A DNA stretch of 64,000 nucleotides, taken from NCBI GenBank assembly GCA_012523895.1, contig JAAYSZ010000002.1:1-64000 (forward strand), read 5' to 3'. This DNA is from Erysipelotrichaceae bacterium (GTDB taxonomy: Bacteria > Bacillota_I > Bacilli_A > Erysipelotrichales > Erysipelotrichaceae). The notes under the pieces are model-generated. The model was not told the origin of the DNA. It was given only the letters and a program-made list of their open reading frames with translations, and ran no database searches. The number at the start of each line of letters is the position of its first letter. The first letter of the stretch is position 1. Shown here piece after piece: positions 8,466-16,805 of the stretch. A program made the position numbers and the translations under genes.

Positions 8466-8553
8466 ACACCCATCAAACAAGTTTTAGCACCTTGCCATAC
8501 GGTAGGTTGCTGTACAGTCATAGGGCTTGTCCCTCGTGTACTCTTTATGGTGT
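8466..8553 (-). ncRNA. SAM-I (S-box) riboswitch
   Basis: Read on the minus strand, the segment shows the S-box landmarks in order: P1 5' arm ACACCAT (8553-8547), GAGGGAC (8535-8529), GCCCTATGA, GCAACC (8510-8505), AAGGTGCTAAA (8493-8483) and the P1 3' arm ATGGGTGT (8473-8466). A TATAAT box at 8563-8558 would start the transcript just before P1. With the terminator at 8425-8452 this is a complete off-switch: SAM binding favours termination before the 104-aa gene. Confidence 0.93.
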
Positions 8554-8821
8554 CTTAATTATAACACTAATCTATATAAAAATAACTCAAGTTTTATTTG
8601 AGTTACTTCAATTAATACTTTCAAAAATATTAGTTTAATATATTCTATTATTTATGTGTAAAGGGTATAAAAACATGGAGAAAATAATATTATTTATCAT
8701 TTAATCAATTGATGATTAATGTTTAAAAAAGAATAATTTTAAAATTATTAAATATAACTAATTTTAGTTTTGATGTTAAGATAGTATTAATAATTGAAAT
8801 AATATTTTTAAGGAGTTAAGT

Positions 8822-9628
8822 ATGGATATTTTAGTAACATTTGATGAAAATTATATTCCACCATTTAAAACAATGCTTAAATCATTTATGGCTAGTAATC
8901 ATAATTATGACACTACTTTTTGGTTAATTCATGGTGGAATCGATGAAAACTATTTAAATGATTTGAATGATTTTTGTAAGTCATATGGAGCTAAATTTAA
9001 ACAAATAAGTATTTCTGAAAAATATTTTGAGGATGCAAAAATAACAGATCGTTATCCTCAATCAATGTATTATAGGCTATTAGCTCCAATAATACTGCCT
9101 GAAAGTTTAGATAGAATTTTATATATAGATCCAGATACTTTAATTATTAATAAATTAGATGAACTTTGGAATATGGAATTTCCTGAAGGAAAGATATATG
9201 CGGCAGCATCTCATGCTATAATTGGAAACCTTTCAGACAACATTAACAAACTTCGTCTTGATACAGATCATTCATATTTTAATACAGGAGTAATATTAAT
9301 GGATCTTAAAAAAGCTAGAAAAATAGTTGATATGGATGAAATTATAAAAACAGTAAATGAAAGTAAAGACATAGAGTTAATATTACCTGATCAAGATATA
9401 TTCAATACTATGTATGGTAAGTATACTATTGAAATACCTGATGAAATATATAATTATGATGCAAGATTTTATCCTGCATATTTATTAAATAGTGGTAACA
9501 AACATGATTTAGACTGGATAATGTCTAACACATGTATACTTCATTTTTGTGGAAAGAGAAAACCTTGGTTAGCTCAAGGGTATAATTTATTTACAAGCCT
9601 TTATAAATATTTTATGTATAAAAAATGA
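8822..9628 (+). CDS. Family 8 glycosyltransferase
   Basis: A 268-aa cytoplasmic GT8 enzyme (retaining, GT-A fold), the class that includes LPS and teichoic-acid or glycoprotein glucosyl/galactosyltransferases. It opens MDILVTFDENYIPPF. The metal-binding DxD is D103-P-D105 within LYIDPDTLI, SYFNTGVILMDL is near residue 156 and the closing HFCGKRKPW near residue 240. The acceptor is unknown, probably a cell-surface glycan. A strong ribosome site (AAGGAG) precedes the ATG and a good terminator follows, so it is a single-gene unit. Confidence 0.93.
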   Translation: MDILVTFDENYIPPFKTMLKSFMASNHNYDTTFWLIHGGIDENYLNDLNDFCKSYGAKFKQISISEKYFEDAKITDRYPQSMYYRLLAPIILPESLDRILYIDPDTLIINKLDELWNMEFPEGKIYAAASHAIIGNLSDNINKLRLDTDHSYFNTGVILMDLKKARKIVDMDEIIKTVNESKDIELILPDQDIFNTMYGKYTIEIPDEIYNYDARFYPAYLLNSGNKHDLDWIMSNTCILHFCGKRKPWLAQGYNLFTSLYKYFMYKK

Positions 9629-9634
9629 GTTTAT

Positions 9635-9678
9635 AAAAAAGATGAAAACAAGAATAATTATCTTAATTTCATCTTTTT
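9635..9678 (+). terminator. Terminator after the GT8 gene
   Basis: AAAAAAGATGAAA and TTTCATCTTTTTT form an inverted repeat around an AT-rich loop, ending in a T-run. Confidence 0.85.
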
Positions 9679-9685
9679 TATTGCG

Positions 9686-9714
9686 TTGACATGATAAAAA
9701 AATAATTGTATTTT
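9686..9714 (+). promoter_or_regulatory. SigA-type promoter of the C45 hydrolase gene
   Basis: A perfect -35 TTGACA at 9686-9691, a 17-bp spacer and a -10 TATTTT at 9709-9714 precede the AGGAAGG ribosome site. The predicted transcript start near 9721 rules out translation from the in-frame GTG at 9719. Confidence 0.75.
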
Positions 9715-9736
9715 AAAGGTGAGGAAGGTGGTAAAA

Positions 9737-10816
9737 ATGTACGAATTAATTCAAACAATACAAGCAAGTGGCACACCTTATGAAATCGGATATACTCATG
9801 GATCTTTGGCTAAAGAAAAAATATTAAATAATATAAAAGTATATGATGAAATGTTTCAACAATGGTCAAACATTAATTGGGAACAAGCTAAAGAAAGAGC
9901 AAAAAAATATATAAAATATGTAGAAGAAGAACCAGAGCTTTTAGAAGAAATGAAAGGTATTGCAGAAGGAGCGGGTTTAGAATTTGAAGATATTATGGCA
10001 TTAAATGCTAGAAGTGAAGTTGTTTTTGCGGAAAATGTAATGTCTGATGCATGTACTTCATTTAGTGTTCTTCCAGAAACAAGTAAAAATCAACATACTT
10101 ATATTGGTCAAAATTGGGACTGGAGAGCAGGTTCAATAGATAATTTAATTATTTTAAAAATAAAGCAAGAAAACAAACCTAGTATTTTCATGGTTACAGA
10201 AGCAGGAATTATAGGAAAAATTGGATTTAATTCAAAAGGATTAGGGGTATGTTTAAATGCCTTATCAGTTGTTGGAAAAGCTGAAGGTATGCCTTTACAT
10301 GTGACTTTAAGGCGAATACTTAATAGTAATACAATAAATGAAGCTTTAATGAAAATTAATGGGACTAGAAATGCTGGTCCAGGAAATTATTTAATGGCAC
10401 AAAATGATGGTTGTACTTTAACTGTTGAAAAAACTCCTGAAGCTTGGGATTTCATCTTAAGTGAAAATGGTGTATTAATGCATACTAATCATATAGTAAG
10501 CGATGTACTTAGGTCTAAAGTTAAAGATCAAGGACCTACTGTCTTTCCAAATACTATATTAAGATACGATGTAATGAAAAGATTGTTACAAAGAGAAAGC
10601 GGTAATATTGATGTTGAATATATTAAGAGTTGTTTAAGAACTCATTGTCAATTTCCTGATGGAATTTGTCACCATACAAATGAAACTTTACCTTTGGCAA
10701 ATCGCTTAACAACAGTGTTTTCAATTATTATGGATTTAAATACTTCAGAAGTGTGGTTAACATTAGGTCCACCATGTGAATCTGAGTATACTCACTATAA
10801 AGTAAGTTTTGATTAA
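9737..10816 (+). CDS. C45-family autoproteolytic acyltransferase/hydrolase
   Basis: An N-terminal nucleophile hydrolase of the acyl-CoA:6-aminopenicillanate acyltransferase/acid ceramidase-like group, cleaving or transferring amide-linked acyl groups. GTPYEIGYTHG near residue 13 is the typical opening. DACTSF contains the expected self-cleavage site with C106 as the new N-terminal nucleophile, followed by IGQNWDWR (near residue 126) and GPGNYLMA. No signal peptide is seen, so it is cytoplasmic. Bacterial relatives include bile-salt-hydrolase-like and N-acyl hydrolases; the substrate cannot be told from sequence. Start ATG 9737 is chosen for its spacing to AGGAAGGTGG. Confidence 0.85.
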   Translation: MYELIQTIQASGTPYEIGYTHGSLAKEKILNNIKVYDEMFQQWSNINWEQAKERAKKYIKYVEEEPELLEEMKGIAEGAGLEFEDIMALNARSEVVFAENVMSDACTSFSVLPETSKNQHTYIGQNWDWRAGSIDNLIILKIKQENKPSIFMVTEAGIIGKIGFNSKGLGVCLNALSVVGKAEGMPLHVTLRRILNSNTINEALMKINGTRNAGPGNYLMAQNDGCTLTVEKTPEAWDFILSENGVLMHTNHIVSDVLRSKVKDQGPTVFPNTILRYDVMKRLLQRESGNIDVEYIKSCLRTHCQFPDGICHHTNETLPLANRLTTVFSIIMDLNTSEVWLTLGPPCESEYTHYKVSFD

Positions 10817-11009
10817 AATTGTATTAATTTAATTGGGAAAGTTAAAATATATGTTTAAAAGTATAAAGAACATACAATCAACTTATTTAAAGAGAATATC
10901 TAATCTACAAACTTAACAATTTAATAAAACTTTATGTCTTATACTTTTACAAGTATTAATTCTCAATTGACAAAATAATGTGTCATAGACTGATGAAAGG
11001 AGTTATTAA

Positions 11010-11888
11010 ATGGCAAAAAAAGATATTTTAGTAGGTTATGGTGTTGATTTTGATGCGGTTGCTGGTTGGTTAGGATCTTATGGTGGGGAAGATTCTCCAT
11101 TAGATATTTCACGTGGTATGTATGCTGGTGAAGTTGGGGTCCCAAGATTATTAGATTTATTTAAAAAACATAATCTTAGAGTTACTTGGTTTATCCCGGG
11201 TCACTCAATTGAAACATTCCCTGAGGAATCAAAAGCAATTTTTGAGGCTGGACATGAAATAGGTGCTCATGGATATTCTCATGAAAATCCAATTGCGATG
11301 ACTCCAGAACAAGAAGAAGCTGTTTTGATGAAATCAATTGAATTAATTGAAGAATTAACAGGGGAAAAACCTCGTGGTTATGTTGCTCCATGGTGGGAGT
11401 TTTCAAATGTTACTAATGAATTATTGGTTAAAAATGGATTTAAGTATGACCATAGTTTAATGCATAATGACTATACTCCATATTTTGTACGTGTTGGAGA
11501 TAGATGGACAAAAATTGATTATAGTAAAGAAGCTAAGGATTGGATGAAACCTTTAGTGCGTGGAGAAGAAACAGGACTTGTTGAAATTCCTGCTAATTGG
11601 TATTTAGATGATCTTCCTCCAATGATGTTTGTTAAGGCATCAGCAAATAGTTATGGTTTTGCAAATCCACGTGATATTGAACAATTATGGATTGATCAAT
11701 TTGATTGGATGTATAGAAATATGGATGAGGCTGTGTTCCCTATGACAATTCATCCTGATGTTTCTGGTCGTCCACAAGTTCTTGCGATGCATGAAAGAAT
11801 CATTGCTCATATCAACAAGCATGAAGGAGTTCGTTGGGCAACTCTAGAAGAAATGGCAGATTGGTTCTTAGCAAAACAAGGTAAATAA
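11010..11888 (+). CDS. Polysaccharide deacetylase-family protein (HpPgdA/PuuE-like)
   Basis: A 292-aa NodB-homology (CE4) protein without a signal peptide. DFDA near residue 13 supplies the catalytic aspartate and metal ligand, GAHGYSH near residue 88 the H-x3-H metal motif. [11 protein letters not shown] and [12 protein letters not shown] follow. It most resembles the cytoplasmic subgroup that includes the Helicobacter PgdA and PuuE, so the substrate may be a small amide rather than peptidoglycan. GAAAGGAG precedes ATG; TTGACA at 10967-10972 may be a -35 box. Codons are unusually optimised (CGT, GGT, GTT), suggesting high expression. A 49-bp dispersed element and a terminator follow. Confidence 0.88.
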   Translation: MAKKDILVGYGVDFDAVAGWLGSYGGEDSPLDISRGMYAGEVGVPRLLDLFKKHNLRVTWFIPGHSIETFPEESKAIFEAGHEIGAHGYSHENPIAMTPEQEEAVLMKSIELIEELTGEKPRGYVAPWWEFSNVTNELLVKNGFKYDHSLMHNDYTPYFVRVGDRWTKIDYSKEAKDWMKPLVRGEETGLVEIPANWYLDDLPPMMFVKASANSYGFANPRDIEQLWIDQFDWMYRNMDEAVFPMTIHPDVSGRPQVLAMHERIIAHINKHEGVRWATLEEMADWFLAKQGK

Positions 11889-11941
11889 TATAGTATAAAA
11901 AACTAGTGTAGATACAGTCTCTTTAAATTAAGACTAGAAAT

Positions 11942-12027
11942 AAAAACCGATAATCTAATTATGATTTGATATGAGTCCTGTCAAGTTGACACAGGAAATA
12001 TCTAAAATCATGGTTAATCGGTTTTTT
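11942..12027 (+). terminator. Composite hairpin/terminator after the deacetylase gene
   Basis: AAAACCGAT at the left pairs with ATCGGTTTT at the right. Inside, ATGATTT pairs with AAATCAT, and innermost CCTGT pairs with ACAGG. The right arm ends in TTTTTT. The three nested stems span 86 nt and enclose the 49-bp dispersed element, so the unit is more elaborate than a plain terminator. Confidence 0.7.
11968..12016 (+). repeat. 49-bp dispersed element, copy 1
   Basis: The sequence from 11968 to 12016 recurs at 15882-15930 in inverse orientation with 2 mismatches in 49. It has a palindromic core TGTCAAGTTGACA. In both places it lies just 3' of a gene in sense orientation (deacetylase here, degV at 15951) and is followed by a T-ended hairpin. 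It may be an IS end (resembling IS3-type termini) or a family of 3'-UTR elements. Confidence 0.8.
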
Positions 12028-12078
12028 AGTGTCTTATAAAGAATGATATAATTAATTTAATTATTAAAGGAGAAAGAA

Positions 12079-13164
12079 ATGGAGAATAGAATAATTCAAA
12101 CTTATGGTGAAGATATTTGGAAGATGACAACTGAAGTTTTAGAAAAAGCTAAGTTAGGTAAAATGATACCAAAAGGGTCTTATATTGGTATAAAACCTAA
12201 TCTTGCAGTAGCAAAGCCTTCATCTTCAGGAGCAACTTCTTCTCCTATTATTGTGTCAGCTTTAATTGAGTATTTAAAAAAAGAAGGGCATGATAATATC
12301 ATTATTTTAGAAAGTTCTTGGATAGGAGATAGTACTAAAAGAGCTTATAAAGTTTGTGGCTATGAAGATATATCTAAAAAATATAATGTTCCACTTTTTG
12401 ATGTTAAAGATGATACGTATACCATGAAAAATTATAACGGAATGGATATTGAGGTAAGTGATAAATTACTTTCAGTTGATTTTTTAATAAATATTCCTGT
12501 ATTAAAGGGACATTGTCAAACACTTGTAACAGGAGCTCTTAAAAATATGAAGGGTTGCATTTCAGATAGAGAAAAAAGAAGGTTTCATGCAAGAGGTTTA
12601 CATACACCTATTGCTTATTTAAACAAAGTTATAAAACAAGATTTTATTTTAGTTGATGGAATATGTGGAGATCTTGATTTTGAAGAGGGAGGAAATCCAG
12701 TTATTATGAATCGTATTTTCTGTGGTAGTGATCCTGTATTAATAGATTCATATATGGCAGAAAATATAGGTTATAAACCATATGATGTTGAGTATATAAA
12801 AATTGCGGAAGAAATAGGTGTTGGAAGTGCTGATATTGATAATGCTGAGGTTATTATATTAAGTAAAGATGAAACAATTGCCAAACCTTCAGCTTCAAGA
12901 AAAGTACAAAGACTTGCACAATATGTAGAAGCAAAACAATCATGTTCAGCATGTTATGCAAATTTAATAAGAGCATTATCAAGGCTTGATGATGAAGGTT
13001 TATTGTATAAATTTAAAAACAAACCAATTTTAATTGGTCAAGGATTTAAAGGTATTGAAAAAGAAGGAATAGGTATAGGACAATGTACAAAAGGTATAAG
13101 TAAAAATATTGGTGGTTGTCCACCATCAACAACTTCTATTCTTGAGTTTCTTAAGAGGGTATAA
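12079..13164 (+). CDS. DUF362-domain protein
   Basis: A 361-aa protein with the DUF362 features IGIKPNLAVAKPSSSGAT (near residue 33), VSALIEYLKKEGHDNIIILE (near 65), NIPVLKGHCQTLVTGALKNMKGC (near 140) and GSDPVLIDSYMA (near 217). Many family members carry ferredoxin-type Fe-S domains; here the C-terminus has only scattered cysteines (CSACYAN, GQCTKG, IGGCPPS), which could still bind a cluster or metal. The biochemical role of DUF362 proteins is not established. It follows the composite terminator, with AAAGGAG upstream of ATG 12079, and is 20 bp from the SWIM gene downstream, so they are probably cotranscribed. Confidence 0.85.
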   Translation: MENRIIQTYGEDIWKMTTEVLEKAKLGKMIPKGSYIGIKPNLAVAKPSSSGATSSPIIVSALIEYLKKEGHDNIIILESSWIGDSTKRAYKVCGYEDISKKYNVPLFDVKDDTYTMKNYNGMDIEVSDKLLSVDFLINIPVLKGHCQTLVTGALKNMKGCISDREKRRFHARGLHTPIAYLNKVIKQDFILVDGICGDLDFEEGGNPVIMNRIFCGSDPVLIDSYMAENIGYKPYDVEYIKIAEEIGVGSADIDNAEVIILSKDETIAKPSASRKVQRLAQYVEAKQSCSACYANLIRALSRLDDEGLLYKFKNKPILIGQGFKGIEKEGIGIGQCTKGISKNIGGCPPSTTSILEFLKRV

Positions 13165-13184
13165 AAGTAAGGAAGGATAATAAT

Positions 13185-13664
13185 ATGGGTTTAATAGAAT
13201 TAGCTAGATGGAGCTCAGTTTTAAGAGGTTTGAATTATTATAGTAATAAAAATGTTTTATCATGGGAAAATGTTGGTATTGATACATATAGTGGAGTTGT
13301 TTTAGGTAGTAATGATAATAAATATGAAGTTTATATTGATATTAATCATCCAAGAAAATCAAAATGTAATTGTCCTTTTGCGGATGGAAGAAGAGTTATA
13401 TGTAAGCATATGATAGCAATATATTTTACTGTAAGACCTGAAGAAGCAAATAAATTAATAAAAGAAATTGAAGAATATGAAAAAGAACAACAAGCCTATG
13501 AAGATGAAAAAAACAAAAGAGAATTGGAACGTTATAAAGAACTGAAAAAATATGTCAAAAGTCTTTCTAAAAAAGAGTTACGAGAAAAGTTATTGAATAT
13601 GTTACTTTTATCAGAATATGAAGAAGATGATGAATACGATGATTACGATGATTACTATTATTAA
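13185..13664 (+). CDS. SWIM zinc-finger protein
   Basis: A 159-aa protein with a SWIM motif: C-N-C followed after about 10 residues by C-K-H (KCNCPFADGRRVICKHM, near residues 58-75). SWIM domains bind zinc and mediate DNA or protein contacts, often next to SNF2 helicases. After the finger comes a long charged helix (residues 85-140) and a very acidic Asp/Tyr tail (YDDYDDYYY). It sits 20 bp after the DUF362 gene. A SNF2 helicase is encoded at 29.6 kb but is not linked. Confidence 0.85.
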   Translation: MGLIELARWSSVLRGLNYYSNKNVLSWENVGIDTYSGVVLGSNDNKYEVYIDINHPRKSKCNCPFADGRRVICKHMIAIYFTVRPEEANKLIKEIEEYEKEQQAYEDEKNKRELERYKELKKYVKSLSKKELREKLLNMLLLSEYEEDDEYDDYDDYYY

Positions 13665-13906
13665 ATATAATTTATTAAATTTATACTATGATTGATATTT
13701 GTGGTTGCATTATTTATCGAATGTATAATAAAAAATTGTATATTAGTAAGGAAATATTTAAATAAATTAAGAAAATATATTTGAAAATAAAATTGAATTT
13801 ATTAAATGGAAAATATCGCTTATAGTATCAATAGTATATATAGGTAATATTTAATTTGAATTATTATTGTTTATAATAATATTAATAAGGAGCTAGAAAT
13901 ATTAAT

Positions 13907-14905
13907 ATGAAAAATAGAATTTATAAAAATGATGAAGGTATTGAAATAATTGATATTGAAGAATATAGTTATGAATTAGAAGATTTTTTTGATAGTATTC
14001 CAGAAGTGTCTAAATCACTTTTACAAGAAGCTAAAATATCATTTAAAAAGATTGAAAATATGTTATATGAAGCACCTTCATTTATTGAAATGATTGAATC
14101 AAATATTCCAAAGCAAGAATTCCGTGCAATATTAACTGATGAACAAAATAAAAAACTTGCGCAAGGCACATTGAAACTTATGACAAGAAAAGATGGTAAT
14201 TTGATGGCGGATTTAGTAGATCCAAAAACTAATCAGGTTGTTTCAAAGATTAATCTTGAAAAAATTGAAATTACACCTGACTTAAATAAAGCAATTAATA
14301 ATTATACAATGCAAATGCAAATGGCACAGATAGCTGAAGAAATACAAAATGTCCAAATAGCTATTGAAGAAGTTAGACAGGGACAAGAATTTGATAGATT
14401 AGCATTAGCATATAGTTCTAAACAAAAATTTTTGCAAGCAAAACAAATTAATAATAAAGAATTAAAAACAATAGCTTTGATGAAAATTGTTTCTGATGCA
14501 GAAGATAGCAGGAATTTATTAATGTTGAGCCAAAATGCCAATTTAAATTTTATTAAAGAACAACCAGAGTCATTTTGGGGAAAATTCTTTTCTGGCGATA
14601 ACCCCGAAAAGATTAATCAAAGAATTAAAGAAATAAGAGAAAGTCTTTTAGCAGTAAATATGGTATCTTTGGTTGAAGCTATGGCGTATTATGAATTAGG
14701 AGAAATAAATGCATCAAGGTTGAGTTTACAGTACTATGCTGAATATATACAAGAAGCATATTTGTCAAGTGAGGGACTGGTTGATAGATTAGATTCAATA
14801 GATCCATCAAATGAAAATTATTGGTCAAAAAAATTACCAGAAATTAATAAAAAAATTAAGGCACTTCCATATATGGAAGAACATGAAAGTTTGTTGGAGG
14901 GATAA
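13907..14905 (+). CDS. Unknown protein with a coiled-coil centre
   Basis: A 332-aa soluble protein that I cannot assign. An acidic N-terminus (residues 1-60) leads to a beta-rich piece (GTLKLMTRKDGNLMADLVDP, near residue 85), then a long Gln/Glu-rich helix (MQMAQIAEEIQNVQIAIEEV, near 135-160) and a helical C-terminal half. There is no signal peptide. It is followed after 4 bp by a small zinc-ribbon membrane protein, and GGAGG of that gene overlaps its end, so the two form one unit and may form a membrane-associated complex. The 242 bp before it (13665-13906) are AT-rich with no visible gene. Confidence 0.6.
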   Translation: MKNRIYKNDEGIEIIDIEEYSYELEDFFDSIPEVSKSLLQEAKISFKKIENMLYEAPSFIEMIESNIPKQEFRAILTDEQNKKLAQGTLKLMTRKDGNLMADLVDPKTNQVVSKINLEKIEITPDLNKAINNYTMQMQMAQIAEEIQNVQIAIEEVRQGQEFDRLALAYSSKQKFLQAKQINNKELKTIALMKIVSDAEDSRNLLMLSQNANLNFIKEQPESFWGKFFSGDNPEKINQRIKEIRESLLAVNMVSLVEAMAYYELGEINASRLSLQYYAEYIQEAYLSSEGLVDRLDSIDPSNENYWSKKLPEINKKIKALPYMEEHESLLEG

Positions 14906-14909
14906 AAGC

Positions 14910-15089
14910 GTGAAAAAATGTAAAAAATGTGAAAAAGAACTACCTGATGGGTATAAAGGTAATAAATGTGAAGCGTGCAAAAGTGAAGAAGCACATATGC
15001 TGAAAAAAATATTAGGCATTGCTGGAGGTTTAATGGGGGCTGTTATTATCGGAGCAAAACCTATTGCTAAGTTTATTAAAAAAGGATAA
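14910..15089 (+). CDS. Small zinc-ribbon membrane protein
   Basis: A 59-aa product starting at GTG 14910, with GGAGG at 14896-14900. Two CxxC pairs (CKKC near residue 3 and CEAC near residue 20) form a zinc ribbon. A single glycine-rich hydrophobic segment (ILGIAGGLMGAVIIGA, residues 34-50) and a basic end (KFIKKG) follow. A zinc ribbon plus one membrane helix is a common layout of small bacterial membrane scaffolds. Its function is unknown, presumably tied to the gene just upstream. Confidence 0.7.
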   Translation: MKKCKKCEKELPDGYKGNKCEACKSEEAHMLKKILGIAGGLMGAVIIGAKPIAKFIKKG

Positions 15090-15286
15090 TTAATAGAATA
15101 ATATTTATTTTTATATTCTAATAGAATTTACAAAATATTAGATAGTGTTGCTAAGGGGAATCAATAGTAAAATATTGTATAATTTTTTAAAGTTAAGAAG
15201 ATAAGTTATATAACAGTTACTAAGAAGCTTTTGAGCTTACTACTTATTAATTTGGTTGTGTTGAGTTAGGTATTTAAGTTTTACAT

Positions 15287-15361
15287 ATGTCAAACCTAGA
15301 AGATTATGATTATGATGAAGATTATGAATATGAATTTGAAATTGAAGAAGTTGATGAATAA
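15287..15361 (+). pseudogene. Short acidic reading frame, possible relic of a SWIM-protein tail
   Basis: A 24-codon frame encodes almost only Asp, Glu and Tyr (MSNLEDYDYDEDYEYEF...). It resembles the acidic Asp/Tyr tail of the SWIM protein at 13185 and has no convincing ribosome site. It may be the surviving end of a decayed paralogue. The stretch 15090-15461 otherwise shows nothing recognisable. Confidence 0.25.
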
Positions 15362-15461
15362 TAATCACAATATTTTTTAAAAAATAGTATATAAATTATA
15401 TTTGATCAGATTTAATTTGAATTATTATGATTTGATAATTTTATAAATTAGGAGGTGCAAC

Positions 15462-15656
15462 ATGAAACATTTTTTAGATAAATTTAAGGGATTTGGATCC
15501 GTTTTACAAAAACCAGGAGATAAAATAGAAGCGCGTGTCACAAAATCAAATCGTAAAGTATTAAAATTATCAAAAGATAATGGTAAATATAAACAAAGTA
15601 TCACGGAATATCCCAACGGAACTAGAGTTGAGACTAGAGTAAAAAAAGATAAGTAG
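15462..15656 (+). CDS. Small basic protein of unknown function
   Basis: A 64-aa lysine-rich protein (KFKGFGSVLQKPGDKIEARV...). The ribosome site AGGAGG lies 8 bp before ATG and a strong terminator follows at 15681, so it is very likely a real gene. There is no membrane segment and no recognised motif. The predicted beta-strand pattern (KYKQSITEYPNGTRVETRV) suggests a small compact domain. Confidence 0.6.
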   Translation: MKHFLDKFKGFGSVLQKPGDKIEARVTKSNRKVLKLSKDNGKYKQSITEYPNGTRVETRVKKDK

Positions 15657-15680
15657 AATTAATATTATAATTGCGAGTAT

Positions 15681-15727
15681 AATCCACATAAATACAGGTA
15701 TAGAACCTCATTTTATGTAGATTTTTT
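15681..15727 (+). terminator. Terminator after the 64-aa gene
   Basis: AATCCACATAAA pairs with TTTATGTAGATT, with an inner AGGT/ACCT stem, and ends in TTTTTT. Confidence 0.8.
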
Positions 15728-15730
15728 ATA

Positions 15731-15769
15731 TTTAAGACTCATTTAAGATTAGTTAAAGTTTTGTTTAAG
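15731..15769 (+). promoter_or_regulatory. Orphan operator: four 11-bp direct repeats (copy A)
   Basis: TTTAAG, TTTAAG, TTAAAG and TTTAAG begin at 15731, 15742, 15753 and 15764, exactly 11 bp apart. The same array stands before the intact ABC transporter operon at 20940. Here it precedes only the first codons of that gene. Confidence 0.8.
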
Positions 15770-15792
15770 TAACATCTTTTGAGGTGATAGTT

Positions 15793-15819
15793 ATGATTAA
15801 AATAAGACACCTAAATAAA
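15793..15819 (+). pseudogene. Relic: first codons of an ABC transporter ATPase gene
   Basis: Following GAGGTG, the frame ATG 15793 encodes MIKIRHLNK, matching MIKIRKLNK at the start of the ATPase gene at 21014. Similarity then ends abruptly and the frame runs into unrelated sequence. Together with the upstream operator and the downstream degV copy this marks one end of a large deletion in a duplicated segment. Confidence 0.7.
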
Positions 15820-15852
15820 AGAATTGAAAAATACAAAGCTAATTTAGCAATG

Positions 15853-15882
15853 AAAACCCAACCGAAATTACTTCGATTGGGT
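15853..15882 (-). terminator. Minus-strand terminator downstream of degV copy A
   Basis: On the minus strand ACCCAATCGAA pairs imperfectly with TTTCGGTTGGGT and is followed by TTTT. It lies directly after the 49-bp element that trails degV. Confidence 0.65.
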
Positions 15883-15930
15883 AACCATGATTTTAGATAT
15901 TTCCTGTGTCAACTTGACAGGCCTCAGATC
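15882..15930 (-). repeat. 49-bp dispersed element, copy 2 (inverted)
   Basis: Inverse copy of 11968-12016 with 2 mismatches. It occupies the gap between the truncated ABC gene start and the degV stop, which is the scar where about six genes present in copy B are missing. This is consistent with it being the remaining end of an insertion sequence that caused the deletion. Confidence 0.8.
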
Positions 15931-15950
15931 AATGTAGCATTTTATAATGC

Positions 15951-16805
15951 CTATTTGTTTTCAATTCCTACAATACCTACAGCTCCAGGACCTCCATGAC
16001 AAGAGATAACAGCATTTGCATCAAACCATTCAATATTTTTTGCACCATTTTCTATGAGTAAATTTTCTACTTCTTTTTGATGTTCTAAAGATAGACCGTT
16101 TGTTCTAATCATTCTTATAGTATTTTTATTGATATCAAAACGATCAAAGAAGTTATTAATCATATCTGTATAGGAATTTTTAAAACTGCCTCTATATTTT
16201 TTACCTGCAATTAAATAACCATCTATTAAATCGATTGTAGGATAAATTTTAAGAATTGTAGCACCTAAATAAGCTACATTTGAAATTCTTCCTCCAGCTT
16301 TTAAATAAAGTAAAGTTTGTGGAAGGAAAACAAATCTAGTTCTTTCTCTAACATCTTCCACATATTTTACAATTTCTTCCGCAGTGGTATCAGGGTTATT
16401 TTCAATAAATTCTGCAGCTGCAATAACTACAGTTGATAATCCAACAGAAACATTTTTACTATCAATCATGTGAATATTAGAAAACTTTTCAGCCGCAATT
16501 TTAGCTGAATTATATGAAACAGTTGTTACAGCAGAATAAGCTATATATATTATTTCCGCTCCAGGGTAGTTTTCATTTATTTCTTTAAACATTTTTGTAA
16601 AATCATGTGGTTTAGAGCCAGATGTTTTTGGAAGTATTTTGTGTTTATCATAATAATCAAAAACATCTTGAGCCTTTATATCAAGGTCATCACGAGTTTC
16701 ATCTTGGAAGTTTACATGCATTGTTACAACTTTTATGTCGTATTTTTCGGCATATTTTTTTGGTAGGTCTGAACCACTTTCTGTAACTACAACAAATTTT
16801 CTCAT
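15951..16805 (-). CDS. degV: DegV-family fatty-acid-binding protein, copy A
   Basis: A 284-aa DegV/FakB-type protein. Such proteins bind one fatty acid and present it to the kinase FakA (not encoded here) for entry into phospholipid synthesis. Visible family landmarks are VTESGSDLP at the start, KTSGSKP near residue 80 (fatty-acid head-group Thr/Ser), KAGGRISNVAYLG near residue 172 and the C-terminal CHGGPGAVGIVG with its conserved histidine. It is a close paralogue of the gene at 27148-28005, including the upstream TATCATATAGTTATG region, and belongs to the decayed copy of a duplicated segment. GGGAGAG precedes the ATG. Confidence 0.93.
   Translation of the reverse strand: MRKFVVVTESGSDLPKKYAEKYDIKVVTMHVNFQDETRDDLDIKAQDVFDYYDKHKILPKTSGSKPHDFTKMFKEINENYPGAEIIYIAYSAVTTVSYNSAKIAAEKFSNIHMIDSKNVSVGLSTVVIAAAEFIENNPDTTAEEIVKYVEDVRERTRFVFLPQTLLYLKAGGRISNVAYLGATILKIYPTIDLIDGYLIAGKKYRGSFKNSYTDMINNFFDRFDINKNTIRMIRTNGLSLEHQKEVENLLIENGAKNIEWFDANAVISCHGGPGAVGIVGIENK

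Noticed and set aside
10963..11406. Histidine-rich minus-strand frames over the deacetylase gene
   Set aside because: They are the complement of a strongly coding gene with biased codons; no start signals.
15784..15999. A 71-codon gene covering the ABC relic
   Set aside because: Only its first nine sense codons (from 15793) match the ABC ATPase; the rest runs through a terminator, the 49-bp element and the antisense of degV.
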